From positions 1-34,020 of the forward strand of contig ONRC01000042.1 of NCBI GenBank assembly GCA_900320085.1: 34,020 bases of DNA, in the 5' to 3' direction. Shown here in pieces: positions 1 through 7,913 of the stretch. The notes under the pieces are model-generated. The model was not told the origin of the DNA and made no database searches. It saw only the letters and a program-made list of their open reading frames with translations. Each line of letters begins with the position of its first letter. Position 1 is the first letter of the stretch. A program made the translations under genes and the position numbers. The DNA comes from an uncultured Eubacteriales bacterium. Its GTDB lineage: Bacteria > Bacillota > Clostridia > Christensenellales > Aristaeellaceae.

Positions 1-19
1 AGTAACCCCCTCCTTACAG

Positions 20-81
20 CTTTCTCGGAAAGGGGTCTGGGGGAAACCGCTCTTTGGCTTGCAAAGAGCGGTTTCCCCCAG
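20..81. repeat. Palindromic repeat family A, copy 1
   Basis: A perfect 20-bp inverted repeat: CTGGGGGAAACCGCTCTTTG at 37-56 and its complement at 62-81, with a 5-base loop. The flank CTTTCTCGGAAAGGGGT at 20-36 is also shared by the other copies (near 12128, 17226 and 17477). It lies just after the stop codon of the minus-strand GH3 gene, so in RNA it would form a very stable 3' hairpin and could act as a terminator or 3' stabiliser. No transposase is linked to it. Confidence 0.9.
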
Positions 82-94
82 AAAATTTTTATTC

Positions 95-2464
95 TCAGTA
101 GCTCAGGCCGAAACCGGACACGTAGTAGTTGCCGTCGGCGTCCTGATAGGCGTAGCTGCCGCCCTTGACATTGGCCAGGATGGCGGGATCGATGTACTGA
201 TCCTTGTCATAGCCGGGCACGTCGTTGGGGGAAGCGCAGGTTTCCAGGAAAGTGCCGTCTTCATTTTCGGTGTAGGTCAGAGCGATCACGTCGGGGGAGG
301 AGACCATGGTCACGGCCAGCTTGCCGGTGGGATTGAATTCGCCGGTGATGACGTCAATCTGGGCATTGCGGGCGTTGTTCAGGGAAGCGCCGGAGGTGGT
401 GTACTGGGCCAGGAGGGCGTCGCAGTAGGGCTCCAGGTTGGTCAGGATCCAGGGAGAGGAGCAGACGATGGTGGCAACGACTTTGCCGCCGTTCTCGTGC
501 ACGGTGTTCGCAGCCTTGGCCAGTTTGTCAACATCAGCGAGGGTGGTCTTTTCGATCTTTTCGCCGGTCTTCTTCTGGGAAGCCACGACGCCCTGGCCGA
601 AGCCCTGGCCGCCGCCGGACATTTCGCGTTCGTCCACTTCAAAGTCTTCCACCAGTTCCAGGATGCCTTCGGCGTCGGTGCCGTTGGTGGAAGTGGTGGC
701 CTTGGGCTGCACATAGAAGTAAGCGACTTCGGCGTCCTTGGCCTTGTCAACGATCTCAAAGCCCTTCGCGGTGAAGAGTTCCTTCAGAGCGGTCAGCATA
801 TCGTCGTCTTCGCCAGCGCCGGTGAAGGAAGCGATGTACAGCTTGGTGCCCGCGTTCGCGGCCAGAGGCAGGGCGTTCTCATGGTTCTTCATGAGCACGA
901 CGGCCTTCTGATGCAGGGCGTAAGCCTGGGCGGAAGCGGTCTGCAGGTTGGTAGCGCGGACTTCGTCGGCCTTGTTGTAGTCGAGGTAGGGGTTGTCGAA
1001 GCGGCCCTGCTCAAAGATAGCGGTGGCGCGGTTGATGTTGGCGCGGTCCAGATCTTCCTTGGCCAGGATGCCGGTTTCCACGGCTTCGATCACCAGGTCG
1101 GTGCGCAGGCCGGAGCCGATGGCGTCGCTGCCCGCGGCGATCAGCTTGGCGTAGCGTTCGGTGAGGCTCAGGTCTTCCACGCCGAAGGTCTGGCCGGTCA
1201 CGATGCCGGAGTCGGTGTTCACGTAGCCGTCAAAGCCCATGACGTCGCGCAGCAGGGTGGTGATGATTTCATAGTTGTAGGCGGAGCCCAGCTGGTTGAC
1301 AGCCACTTCATGGCCGCGATAGGTCTGGGTGACAGAGCGGCTGTCCGCGGCGTCGCGGGAGTAGCAGGGCATGATGGAGCCGCACTTGGCGTCGATGGCG
1401 GCCTGGAAGGCAACCAGCTGATACTTTTCCAGGGAGCCTTCGGTGGGATACAGACGCCACTGGCCCTGGGCGGTGTGGGATTCAAAGCCGTTTTCGGCAG
1501 CGCCGTCACCGGGGAAGTGCTTGACGGACAGGGCCACAGCGCCGGGCTTCAGGCCGTCGGTGCCCATGTGGTAGCCGTCCACCAGCGCGGTGATGATGCC
1601 GGCGGCGACTTCGGGACGCTCGGTGAGGGTTTCAAAGTTGCGGGGCCAGCGGGGATCGGTGATCAGGTCTACCTGGGGGCCGTACATGGCGTTGATGCCC
1701 TGGGCAACCCACATCTGGCGGTCCACTTCGGCATATTCGCGGATGGCGTCATAGTTGCCATCGCCCTGCACGGCAGCGGCCAGACCCTGGGAATCCGGGA
1801 AACCGGCGGAAATGGGGTTGGAGAGGATGGTCATGGGGATGGCGGGCACGCCGCGCACGGCGGCATCGGCCTCAGCCATTTCGGTGACGACGTTGTTGTA
1901 CAGCGCTACGGTGGAGGCGTCGAAGTTCAGGCCGCCGCGATACACGCCGGCGCGCACTTTCTGGGTGTTGATGACGAAGGAATCCAGGCCCGCGAAGCCG
2001 CTGGCGAAAGCGTTCTTGGATTCTTCGCCTTCCGCGATCATGGTCACGACAGCGGCGGGATTGATGGTGCCGTCTTCATTCTTGACCATGTCCAGCTTGG
2101 GCGCGTTGGGGGTGATGGCCAGCGCGTTGAACAGGAAGCCCGCCTGGTCAACCAGTTCCATCTTGCTCACCAGATCAGCCGCGCGGGTCTTGGCGTCCAG
2201 GCGCCAGTCTTCGCAGGGGTCCAGTTCCTTGTTGTTGTTTAGATCCTTGAAATACAGGCCGTCCTTCACGATGACGCCCACGGTGGTCACGCCGATGGTG
2301 GGGCCGTTTTCGTTCTCATAGAATACAGGCTCCATATAGGTGACGGTGGGGTCCACTTCGTTGGGATCATAGGGAGCGGGAATGTAGCTGTCCTCGGCAA
2401 ACGCCGCGGGCGCCAGGCTCAGGATGAGAGCCAGGGAGACGAGCAGACTGACGATTCTCTTCAT
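95..2464 (-). CDS. Secreted glycoside hydrolase family 3 protein (beta-glucosidase-like)
   Basis: A 789-residue exported protein, probably cleaving terminal beta-linked sugars outside the cell. Residues 1-23 form a Sec signal peptide (basic start, hydrophobic core, AFA before ED) with no lipobox cysteine. The GH3 N-terminal barrel shows DPRWPRNFET near 270-279 and the signature KHFPGDG at 315-321. The likely nucleophile is Asp418 in the VNTDSG segment, where VTDW is more usual. The second alpha/beta domain follows (HQKAVVLMKNHENALPL). The protein stops at GFGLSY, the motif that in many GH3 enzymes precedes a fibronectin-III-like domain, so that domain is absent. An AGGAG site sits 8 bases before the ATG. 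A -10-like TATGAT lies at 2532-2537 on the minus strand, without a clear -35. The substrate cannot be told. Confidence 0.93.
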   Translation of the reverse strand: MKRIVSLLVSLALILSLAPAAFAEDSYIPAPYDPNEVDPTVTYMEPVFYENENGPTIGVTTVGVIVKDGLYFKDLNNNKELDPCEDWRLDAKTRAADLVSKMELVDQAGFLFNALAITPNAPKLDMVKNEDGTINPAAVVTMIAEGEESKNAFASGFAGLDSFVINTQKVRAGVYRGGLNFDASTVALYNNVVTEMAEADAAVRGVPAIPMTILSNPISAGFPDSQGLAAAVQGDGNYDAIREYAEVDRQMWVAQGINAMYGPQVDLITDPRWPRNFETLTERPEVAAGIITALVDGYHMGTDGLKPGAVALSVKHFPGDGAAENGFESHTAQGQWRLYPTEGSLEKYQLVAFQAAIDAKCGSIMPCYSRDAADSRSVTQTYRGHEVAVNQLGSAYNYEIITTLLRDVMGFDGYVNTDSGIVTGQTFGVEDLSLTERYAKLIAAGSDAIGSGLRTDLVIEAVETGILAKEDLDRANINRATAIFEQGRFDNPYLDYNKADEVRATNLQTASAQAYALHQKAVVLMKNHENALPLAANAGTKLYIASFTGAGEDDDMLTALKELFTAKGFEIVDKAKDAEVAYFYVQPKATTSTNGTDAEGILELVEDFEVDEREMSGGGQGFGQGVVASQKKTGEKIEKTTLADVDKLAKAANTVHENGGKVVATIVCSSPWILTNLEPYCDALLAQYTTSGASLNNARNAQIDVITGEFNPTGKLAVTMVSSPDVIALTYTENEDGTFLETCASPNDVPGYDKDQYIDPAILANVKGGSYAYQDADGNYYVSGFGLSY

Positions 2465-2664
2465 GTTCCATTCTCCTTTTCGTTGTTGATGCGCAGGAGC
2501 CGTCCGGGAACGGCCCTTCTTTCATGCGTCCATCATATCATAATTCCGGGCAAAGAAAAAGGCGTTTGGCATGAACGCCTTTGATTCAACCGTAAAGTAC
2601 AGATGTGTCTGTTCACGACAAAAAATGAGCGTGAACGGAAATGGAGGGATTGGGGAATCGGGAT

Positions 2665-2990
2665 TGAGAGAACAGAACACAGATTGATTTCGTGAGCGTT
2701 TTGAAACTGGCGGACAAACAATTTGTCATACAATAAACAATGTCATCCCGACCGAAGGTGAGCGGGACGCGAACCGTAGTGGAGGGACCTGGGAGAAACA
2801 CATTCATGCAAGCAATGGTTCATTCCAGTTTCCAGGTCCCTCGACTCCGTTCCGCTCTCGCTCCACTTTGCTCGGGATGACAATGATAGTTGAATGGCAA
2901 AATGTTTGTCCGTCGATTGCACAGCGCTCAGTATATTCTCTGCGCTCTGTACGCTTGTTCTCCTAATCCCTATTCCCTAATTCCTATTCC
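2665..2990. repeat. Composite inverted-repeat element (family C, copy 1) filling the GH3/kinase gap
   Basis: The gap 2465-2990 holds no credible gene, only nested inverted repeats. The outer pair is CGGACAAACA at 2711-2720 and TGTTTGTCCG at 2903-2912. The middle pair is TGTCATCCCGA at 2741-2751 and TCGGGATGACA at 2872-2882. The inner pair is a GGAGGGACCTGG-type arm near 2782 against CCAGGTCCCTC near 2832. A second, shorter copy of the same layout lies at 5158-5340. The right edge is a short direct repeat (CCTATTCCCTAATT type, about 2967-2999) that supplies the stop codon of the histidine kinase. It resembles a MITE or other non-autonomous repeat; no transposase is present. Confidence 0.75.
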
Positions 2991-4337
2991 CTAATTCCTC
3001 GTCTCTCCCTCCCCCTGCATGACCACGCTCAGCTTGAACACGCCGCCCTCGGTGCGCAGGCTCATCATGCCGCCGTGCTTTTCCGCGATGCGGCTGATGG
3101 AGCGCAGGCCGAAGCCGTGGCCGGAGCCGGACTTGGTGGTGTGGGGAAGCGCGTCGTCGGAAAGCAGCATGTCACCCGCGAAGGTGTTTTCCACCTGCAA
3201 TACCACCATACCGCCGCGGCTGTTGCTTTTCAGGGTGATCATGCGCCGGGCGGGGTCTTCGATCTTGGTCACGGCCTCCAGGGCGTTGTCCAGCGCGTTG
3301 CCGAACAGGGAATAAATCTCCCGCTCAGAGAGGAAATTGAACAGCGACCCGTCGATCATATAGGAAAACTTCACTTTGGAGGAATAGCACAGGATGTTCT
3401 TTTCCGTCAGCACGATGTCCACGGTGGGGTTGCCGCACTCGATGACGGTGGAGTATTCGTTGATGGAATCCTCCAATTCGTTCAGATACTCGTCGAACCG
3501 GGCCTTGCCCGCTTCGGAACGGATGGCGTGGATCTGGTGCTTTAAGTCGTGGCACTTTGTTTGCAGCTGCACGATGCCGTCGTGGCTCATTTCGTAGTAC
3601 CGCATTTTGTTGCTGATAAAATCGTGCATGGTGCGGTTCTCGTGGCGGAAGCTGTCCAGCTGGGCGATCATGAGCAGGGCGGCGTAGTTCAGCACGGTAT
3701 ACAGCAGCGCGCACAGATAATACAGAAACAACGCCGCGCGCTCGGCGGTGAACACGTGCCCGCAGTATTCCAGCACCATCTGCAGCGGCACGAACACCGC
3801 AGACAACCCCGTCATCAGCCGGGCAGGGGCGTGGTAGGGCGGGTCCTTGACCAGGTACTTGTACAGAGAAAACAGCGTCAGGCAGACGACGAAATACACC
3901 AGATAGGAAACCAGCGAACCGGCGATGCTGTACTGGCCCCAGGGCGCTTCCACGTTGTTGATCAGCAGCAGGCTGGAGCCGGTCTTGAAGGTGTTCCAGG
4001 CGATTTTGAAAATCGTCAGGCCCAGCAGCCCGTTGTACAGCATCACGGCGTTGTTTTCCCGGTAGCAGAAAATGCTGCCCCCCAGGAACAGCAGATGCAG
4101 CGCCATGATCTGCGCGCTGTAGCACAGCCCCTGCAACCGGATATCTGTGATCAACTCGTCCGACAGGGTGCGGATGCCCCAGCTGACCAGACACATCACC
4201 GCCAGCGTCAGCACCGCCCGCAGCGGAAAGAAGCCGCGCTTTTTCCCCGTGCTCAGCAGCAGGAGCAGGATAAAAAACACAATGGCCGCCGAAATCCGGT
4301 GATCGACGGCCCCGATCCAGGAAAGATTGGCAATCAT
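2991..4337 (-). CDS. AgrC/HPK10-type sensor histidine kinase
   Basis: A membrane sensor kinase of 448 residues that should phosphorylate the regulator encoded just upstream. About six hydrophobic segments occupy residues 1-225 with no large external loop, as in peptide-sensing AgrC/ComD kinases. The cytoplasmic part has the phospho-accepting His263 in CHDLKHQ, an N box with N347, D350 and N351 (FGNALDNALEA), and a G box GSGHGFGL at 404-411. The start is placed at 4337 because this ATG overlaps the regulator's TGA (ATGA), a sign of translational coupling. The same frame runs open 49 codons further upstream only because it overlaps the regulator gene. The last codons and the stop lie at the edge of an intergenic repeat. 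No agrB or agrD gene is visible nearby, so the signal is unknown. Confidence 0.93.
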   Translation of the reverse strand: MIANLSWIGAVDHRISAAIVFFILLLLLSTGKKRGFFPLRAVLTLAVMCLVSWGIRTLSDELITDIRLQGLCYSAQIMALHLLFLGGSIFCYRENNAVMLYNGLLGLTIFKIAWNTFKTGSSLLLINNVEAPWGQYSIAGSLVSYLVYFVVCLTLFSLYKYLVKDPPYHAPARLMTGLSAVFVPLQMVLEYCGHVFTAERAALFLYYLCALLYTVLNYAALLMIAQLDSFRHENRTMHDFISNKMRYYEMSHDGIVQLQTKCHDLKHQIHAIRSEAGKARFDEYLNELEDSINEYSTVIECGNPTVDIVLTEKNILCYSSKVKFSYMIDGSLFNFLSEREIYSLFGNALDNALEAVTKIEDPARRMITLKSNSRGGMVVLQVENTFAGDMLLSDDALPHTTKSGSGHGFGLRSISRIAEKHGGMMSLRTEGGVFKLSVVMQGEGETRN

Positions 4338-5044
4338 AAGCTGTCCCCCAAAAAGCTGGAAAACCGCTTCATCAGTTCCTTGCGGTGGGATTTGGAAACG
4401 GAGATGCGGGTGTCGCCGATGAGCAGGTAGTCCGACGTCACGTTGGACACGTGGCGCAGGTTCACGATAAAGCTGCGGTTGCACATCACGAACCGGTCGG
4501 GGCTCAGCTTTTCGCTCACGTCGCTGAGGCGGCCGCGCACGGTGTAATCCCCCCGGGTAGTGTGGTAAACCAGGTTATGGTCGAACACTTCCACATAGGT
4601 AATGTCGTTGGCGGAGAGGCTGATGGTGCCCTCGGAGGTTTTGAGGGAAAACAGCGCGCGGGCGCTGCCGTCCAGCCGCTTCATGGCCTTGTCCAGCACG
4701 TACACGATGGACGCCATCGACACGGGCTTCAATATAAAATCCAGCGCGTCCACCTCATAGCCCTTGATGGCGAACTGGGCCATGTTGGTGACGAAAATCA
4801 AAATATTTTCTTTGTTGATTTTGCGGATGAACCGGGCGGTTTCCAGTCCGTCCAGCTTGCCCATCTGAATATCCAGGAAAATAATATCGTGGTTCTCGGT
4901 GCTGCGGATCAGGTCCAGTCCATCGGAAAAAACGTGGATCATGGCGGCGTGATCGTTCAGCTTGCAGTAATTTTCTACGCACTCTTTTAATGATTGGGCA
5001 TCCTTCGGGTCGTCATCCACAACGGCAATCAGCAGCACGGCCAT
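4334..5044 (-). CDS. LytTR-family response regulator (AgrA-like)
   Basis: A 236-residue DNA-binding response regulator, partner of the overlapping kinase gene. The receiver domain (about 1-125) has the acidic pocket DDD at 10-12, the phospho-acceptor Asp58 in FLDIQM, the conserved Thr of FVTNMA and the Lys of LKPV. The LytTR domain (about 135-236) has the typical YVEVFDHNLVYHT and CNRSFIVNLRHV segments. LytTR proteins bind direct repeats in promoter regions. A GGGAGG site precedes the ATG at 5044. A strong sigma-A promoter lies at 5082-5110, giving a leader of only about 30 bases. No target operon can be assigned. The neighbouring GH3 gene on the same strand is a possibility by position only. 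Confidence 0.94.
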   Translation of the reverse strand: MAVLLIAVVDDDPKDAQSLKECVENYCKLNDHAAMIHVFSDGLDLIRSTENHDIIFLDIQMGKLDGLETARFIRKINKENILIFVTNMAQFAIKGYEVDALDFILKPVSMASIVYVLDKAMKRLDGSARALFSLKTSEGTISLSANDITYVEVFDHNLVYHTTRGDYTVRGRLSDVSEKLSPDRFVMCNRSFIVNLRHVSNVTSDYLLIGDTRISVSKSHRKELMKRFSSFLGDSL

Positions 5045-5081
5045 CCCTCCCGCCTGGCTTCATATGTTCTCTCTGGGCTGT

Positions 5082-5110
5082 ATTATAACATAATTTATAT
5101 GATTTGACAA
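5082..5110 (-). promoter_or_regulatory. Sigma-A promoter of the two-component operon
   Basis: On the minus strand, TTGTCA (5110-5105), a 17-base spacer and a perfect TATAAT (5087-5082). The start codon at 5044 is about 40 bases downstream. Confidence 0.8.
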
Positions 5111-5157
5111 CACAGGCCGCGTCAGACTTGCGGCGGGTAAGGACGCTTTAATTCTAT

Positions 5158-5340
5158 AAAAGAGTACAGAATTCAGAGGGCAGAGTACAGATGTATATAC
5201 TGTGTGCTTTGAAACCAACGGACAATCTTTTGTTAGCACAATAAGCAATGTCATTCTGAACGCGTCCGGATGCGCTCAGAATGACATCGGCGGTTGAGTG
5301 ATAAAATGTTTATCACTGGTTTCAATACGCAAAAGACATT
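5158..5340. repeat. Composite inverted-repeat element (family C, copy 2)
   Basis: TGTCATTCTGA at 5249-5259 pairs with TCAGAATGACA at 5276-5286. The left side, with GGACAATC, a TTTTGTTAGCACAATAAGC stretch and then the TGTCAT arm, is collinear with 2712-2746 of copy 1. The start (5158-5194, AGAGTACAGA and CAGAGTACAGAT) matches the left end of family D elements at 5974 and 32811, so two repeat families are joined here. The rest of the gap 5045-5555 holds only the two promoters listed. Confidence 0.65.
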
Positions 5341-5469
5341 GCTTGTGATCTCGTCGTCCTAATTCCGGGTAGAATAAAGTGTCCTTTAGAGGGTTTTCGC
5401 AAAGGTAGCGGCGTGTTCCTCTTCGTGTATCCTGCCATCATTCTGCCCCGATCTTTTGGAAAAAAGGGT

Positions 5470-5498
5470 TTGAAACAAACGGCGTTTGCGTTTATAAT
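5470..5498 (+). promoter_or_regulatory. Sigma-A promoter of the zinc-ribbon/DUF5685/J-domain genes
   Basis: TTGAAA (5470-5475), a 17-base spacer and a perfect TATAAT (5493-5498), about 58 bases before the ATG at 5556. Confidence 0.8.
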
Positions 5499-5555
5499 AA
5501 GGAGTGGGCTGTTTTGGAACGCCCCCTGAAAACCAGGATGGAGGAGGGGAACAAG

Positions 5556-5969
5556 ATGTCATTTTTGAAAATGCTGAGCCGCCGCTTTATGGCGTTCATG
5601 AGCACGCGCAACGGCTTTGACCAGCTGTCCATGGCGATTTTGATCGGCAGCCTGCTGCTGCAAATCATCGGGTCGGTCACGGGCCTCAATGTGATTTTGT
5701 TTTTGAGCATCGCCCTGTACGGCTGGGCGCTGTTCCGGGTATTCAGTAAGCGCAACCCCAAGCGCGCGGCGGAGAACCAGAAGTTTCTTGCCTGGTGGAC
5801 GCCCATCGGCACGAAGGTACGCCAGTTCATGCTGCGGCTCAAGCTGCGCAAACAGTACAAATACTTCAAGTGCCCCCAGTGCAAGTCCCTGCTGCGCATG
5901 AGCCGCGGCGCGGGAGAAAAGGAAATCTGCTGCCCAAAATGCCAGAACAGGTTTAAGATGAAGGCTTGA
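5556..5969 (+). CDS. Small membrane protein with C-terminal zinc ribbon
   Basis: A 137-residue protein of unknown function. One or two hydrophobic segments lie at about residues 25-60 (MAILIGSLLLQIIG and VILFLSIALYGWAL). A basic stretch follows, then a CPQC...CCPKC zinc ribbon (about residues 108-131), a form often found in rubredoxin-like or zinc-finger adaptor proteins. The start at 5556 is chosen because GGAGGAGGGG sits just upstream; an in-frame ATG at 5514 has no such site. It is first in line after a strong promoter, ahead of the DUF5685 and J-domain genes, from which it is separated by a family D repeat. A chaperone-related or membrane-quality role is a guess from this neighbourhood only. 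Confidence 0.85.
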   Translation: MSFLKMLSRRFMAFMSTRNGFDQLSMAILIGSLLLQIIGSVTGLNVILFLSIALYGWALFRVFSKRNPKRAAENQKFLAWWTPIGTKVRQFMLRLKLRKQYKYFKCPQCKSLLRMSRGAGEKEICCPKCQNRFKMKA

Positions 5970-5973
5970 AAAA

Positions 5974-6064
5974 AGAGTTCAGAGTGCAGAGTTCAGATTT
6001 ATTTAGCAAAATGCGAATGTGATTTAAAACTGGATTTCACTTGATTATCTGAACTCTGAACTCT
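5974..6064. repeat. Inverted-repeat element, family D, copy 1
   Basis: AGAGTTCAGAGTGCAGAGTT and four more bases (5974-5997) face TCTGAACTCTGAACTCT at 6048-6064. The enclosed 50 bases are AT-rich. A second copy is at 32811-32917 and a partial one at 5158-5194. The element ends just before the ribosome binding site of the DUF5685 gene. Confidence 0.75.
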
Positions 6065-6082
6065 CACTGAAAGGGGAATAAG

Positions 6083-6949
6083 ATGTTTGGCTTGATCCGC
6101 CCCTACATGAACGATCTGACCGAGGAAGAAAAGACGCGGTACAAGGCGGTGTACTGCGGGCTGTGCCGGGCGCTGAATGAAAAGTACGGCCTGGCCGGGC
6201 GCATGGGGCTCAACTATGATATGACATTTTTGATCATCCTGCTGGATTCGCTGTACGAGCCGCAGGAGCAGACGAAGGACGCTGTGTGCCCGCCGCATCC
6301 GGTGAAGAAGCACCGGGAAACGAGAACGGAGTTCACCGACTACGCCGCCGATATGACCGTGGCGCTGACCTATTACAAGGCGCTGGACGACTGGATGGAC
6401 GAGCACAGCAAAACCGGCAAGGTGTATTCCGGGCTGCTGAAGCGTTCCTACCAGCAGGTGAAGGAGCGCTGGCCCCGGCAGTGCGAAGCCATCGAAAAAA
6501 GCCTGGACGCCCTGCATGAGGTGGAAAAGGACGAAGCGGCCCAGCCGGAGCGCGCGGCCGATCTGTCAGGCCGGATGCTGGCGGACATCTTCGCCGTGAA
6601 GGAGGATTTCTTCCAGCGGCAGATGGCGGGCCTGGGCTACTTCCTGGGAAAGTTCATCTACATGATGGACGCCGCCATCGACTACGAGGACGATCGGAAG
6701 AAGGGCTGCTACAACCCGCTGAACGGCATGAACGTGCCGCCGGAGGAAGCGCTGGAGCTCCTGCGCCAGCCCATGGGTCAGGCGGCGGAGGCGTTTGAAG
6801 CCCTGCCGCTGATCCAGGACGCCAACCTGATGCGGAATATTCTGTATTCCGGGGTGTGGCAAACCTATAACTATCAGATGAAAAAGAAGAATGAAACGGC
6901 GAACGCAGCGGGCGCTGATCACGAGGGAGGTGGACAGGATGGTCACTGA
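6083..6949 (+). CDS. DUF5685 family protein
   Basis: A 288-residue soluble, mainly helical protein. The opening MFGLIRPYMNDLTEEE followed by YKAVYCGLCRAL is the hallmark of the DUF5685 family of Firmicutes, whose function is unknown. The helical core includes YNYDMTFLIILLDSLY-like and FLGKFIYMMDAAIDYEDD segments. The Asp-rich DAAIDYEDD is a possible metal-binding patch, loosely like prenyl-synthase-type folds; that comparison is inference. AAAGGGG lies 8 bases before the ATG. Its last 11 bases overlap the J-domain gene, so the two are probably co-translated and may work together. Confidence 0.88.
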   Translation: MFGLIRPYMNDLTEEEKTRYKAVYCGLCRALNEKYGLAGRMGLNYDMTFLIILLDSLYEPQEQTKDAVCPPHPVKKHRETRTEFTDYAADMTVALTYYKALDDWMDEHSKTGKVYSGLLKRSYQQVKERWPRQCEAIEKSLDALHEVEKDEAAQPERAADLSGRMLADIFAVKEDFFQRQMAGLGYFLGKFIYMMDAAIDYEDDRKKGCYNPLNGMNVPPEEALELLRQPMGQAAEAFEALPLIQDANLMRNILYSGVWQTYNYQMKKKNETANAAGADHEGGGQDGH

Positions 6950-7679
6950 TCCGCGCAAGGTGCTGGGCGTCGGCCCGGACGCCAGCCAGGACGAAATCAA
7001 AAAGGCATACCGGCAGAAGGCCAAGGAGTGCCATCCTGACCTGCACCCCGACGACCCCCACGCCACCGAAAAGATGAACGAGGTCAACGAGGCCTACGAC
7101 ATGCTGATGCACCCGGAGAAATACCAGGGCCGCCCGCAGTCTTATTCCAACCCCTTCCAGGGGGCGCAGCGTCCCGGCAGCGGCTATGGCGGCAGCTATG
7201 GAGGCAATCCTTACGGCGGATGGAGCAATGTTGAATGGGTGGATTTTGAGGACCTGTTCGGCGGCGGTTTCCGGCGGCAGGCGGGCTATGCGGACACCCG
7301 GCCCCAGGAAATGAACTATGATTCCATGGAAGTGCGGGTGGCGATTCAAGCCATCAACGCCGGGCGGTACGCCGACGCCATCCAGGCGCTGACCCGGGTG
7401 GACGCTATGGGCCACGACGCCCGCTGGCATTACCTGTTCGCCCTGGCCCAGCAGGGCGCGGGCAACACCATGACCGCCCTGGAGGAAATGCAGCGCGCTG
7501 TCCAAATGGAGCCGGGCAACCCCGTCTATCAGCAATTGCTGCGCCAGTACCAATCCGCGGGACAGGCTTACACCCAGCGCGCGCGGGGCTTCAATATGTC
7601 CGCTGCTGATCCCTCCCGCTGGTGCATGCGCATTTGCATCGCCAATTTGATCTGCAATATGTGCTGCAGATGTTTTTAA
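6939..7679 (+). CDS. J-domain protein with C-terminal TPR-like region and Cys-rich tail
   Basis: A 246-residue co-chaperone-like protein expected to stimulate an Hsp70 (DnaK). The J domain spans about 3-70, with the essential HPD at residues 32-34 in KECHPDLHPDD, which sets it apart from J-like proteins that lack HPD. A Gly/Tyr/Ser-rich linker (GYGGSYGGNPYGG) follows. There is no DnaJ zinc-finger domain. Residues about 130-210 form a helical repeat (AINAGRYADAIQAL, WHYLFALAQQGAGN) resembling TPRs. The end carries five cysteines in a hydrophobic tail (WCMRICIANL, then NMCCRCF), perhaps a membrane or metal contact. The start at 6939 follows GGGAGGTGG; an earlier in-frame ATG at 6891 lies inside the DUF5685 gene. 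Confidence 0.9.
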   Translation: MVTDPRKVLGVGPDASQDEIKKAYRQKAKECHPDLHPDDPHATEKMNEVNEAYDMLMHPEKYQGRPQSYSNPFQGAQRPGSGYGGSYGGNPYGGWSNVEWVDFEDLFGGGFRRQAGYADTRPQEMNYDSMEVRVAIQAINAGRYADAIQALTRVDAMGHDARWHYLFALAQQGAGNTMTALEEMQRAVQMEPGNPVYQQLLRQYQSAGQAYTQRARGFNMSAADPSRWCMRICIANLICNMCCRCF

Positions 7680-7716
7680 AGTGCGATGGCTTCACATAGT
7701 GGTTAAATCAAACCAA

Positions 7717-7822
7717 TGTAGGGGCGGATATCATCCGCCCGCCATGCTGGGGCATCACGAACGTTGGCATATGCTGCAATTTAATCATTTGCGAAAACGG
7801 GCGGATCATATCCGCCCCTACA
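7717..7822. repeat. Inverted-repeat element, family B, copy 1
   Basis: A 106-bp element with 25-base terminal arms. The left arm begins TGTAGGGGCGGATATCATCC (7717-7741) and the right arm ends CATATCCGCCCCTACA (7798-7822); they differ at one position. Each arm is itself palindromic (GGGCGGAT..ATCCGCCC). A second full copy is at 31164-31257 and a degenerate one near 30608. It lies between the J-domain gene and the promoter of the next gene and resembles a MITE. Confidence 0.85.
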
Positions 7823-7836
7823 AATGGCTGCCGCCT

Positions 7837-7865
7837 TTGTAAGTTATTGTGCCTTATCATAATAC
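7837..7865 (+). promoter_or_regulatory. Probable sigma-A promoter of the activase-like gene
   Basis: TTGTAA (7837-7842), a 17-base spacer and TAATAC (7860-7865), about 48 bases before the ATG. It sits just after a family B repeat. The match is moderate. Confidence 0.5.
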
Positions 7866-7913
7866 AAAACTAACTGGAAAACGGAAACAACAATTTCGGG
7901 AGTAAACTCATAA

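Noticed and set aside
59..2242. A 727-codon plus-strand open frame opposite the GH3 gene
   Set aside because: It is a Gly/Val/His-rich antisense reading of a GC-rich gene with no recognisable domain. The opposite strand has clear GH3 motifs, a signal peptide and a ribosome binding site.
2533..2807. Two small minus-strand frames between the GH3 and kinase genes
   Set aside because: They lie in the family C repeat, lack ribosome binding sites and have no conserved features. I also looked here for an AgrD-like peptide and saw none.
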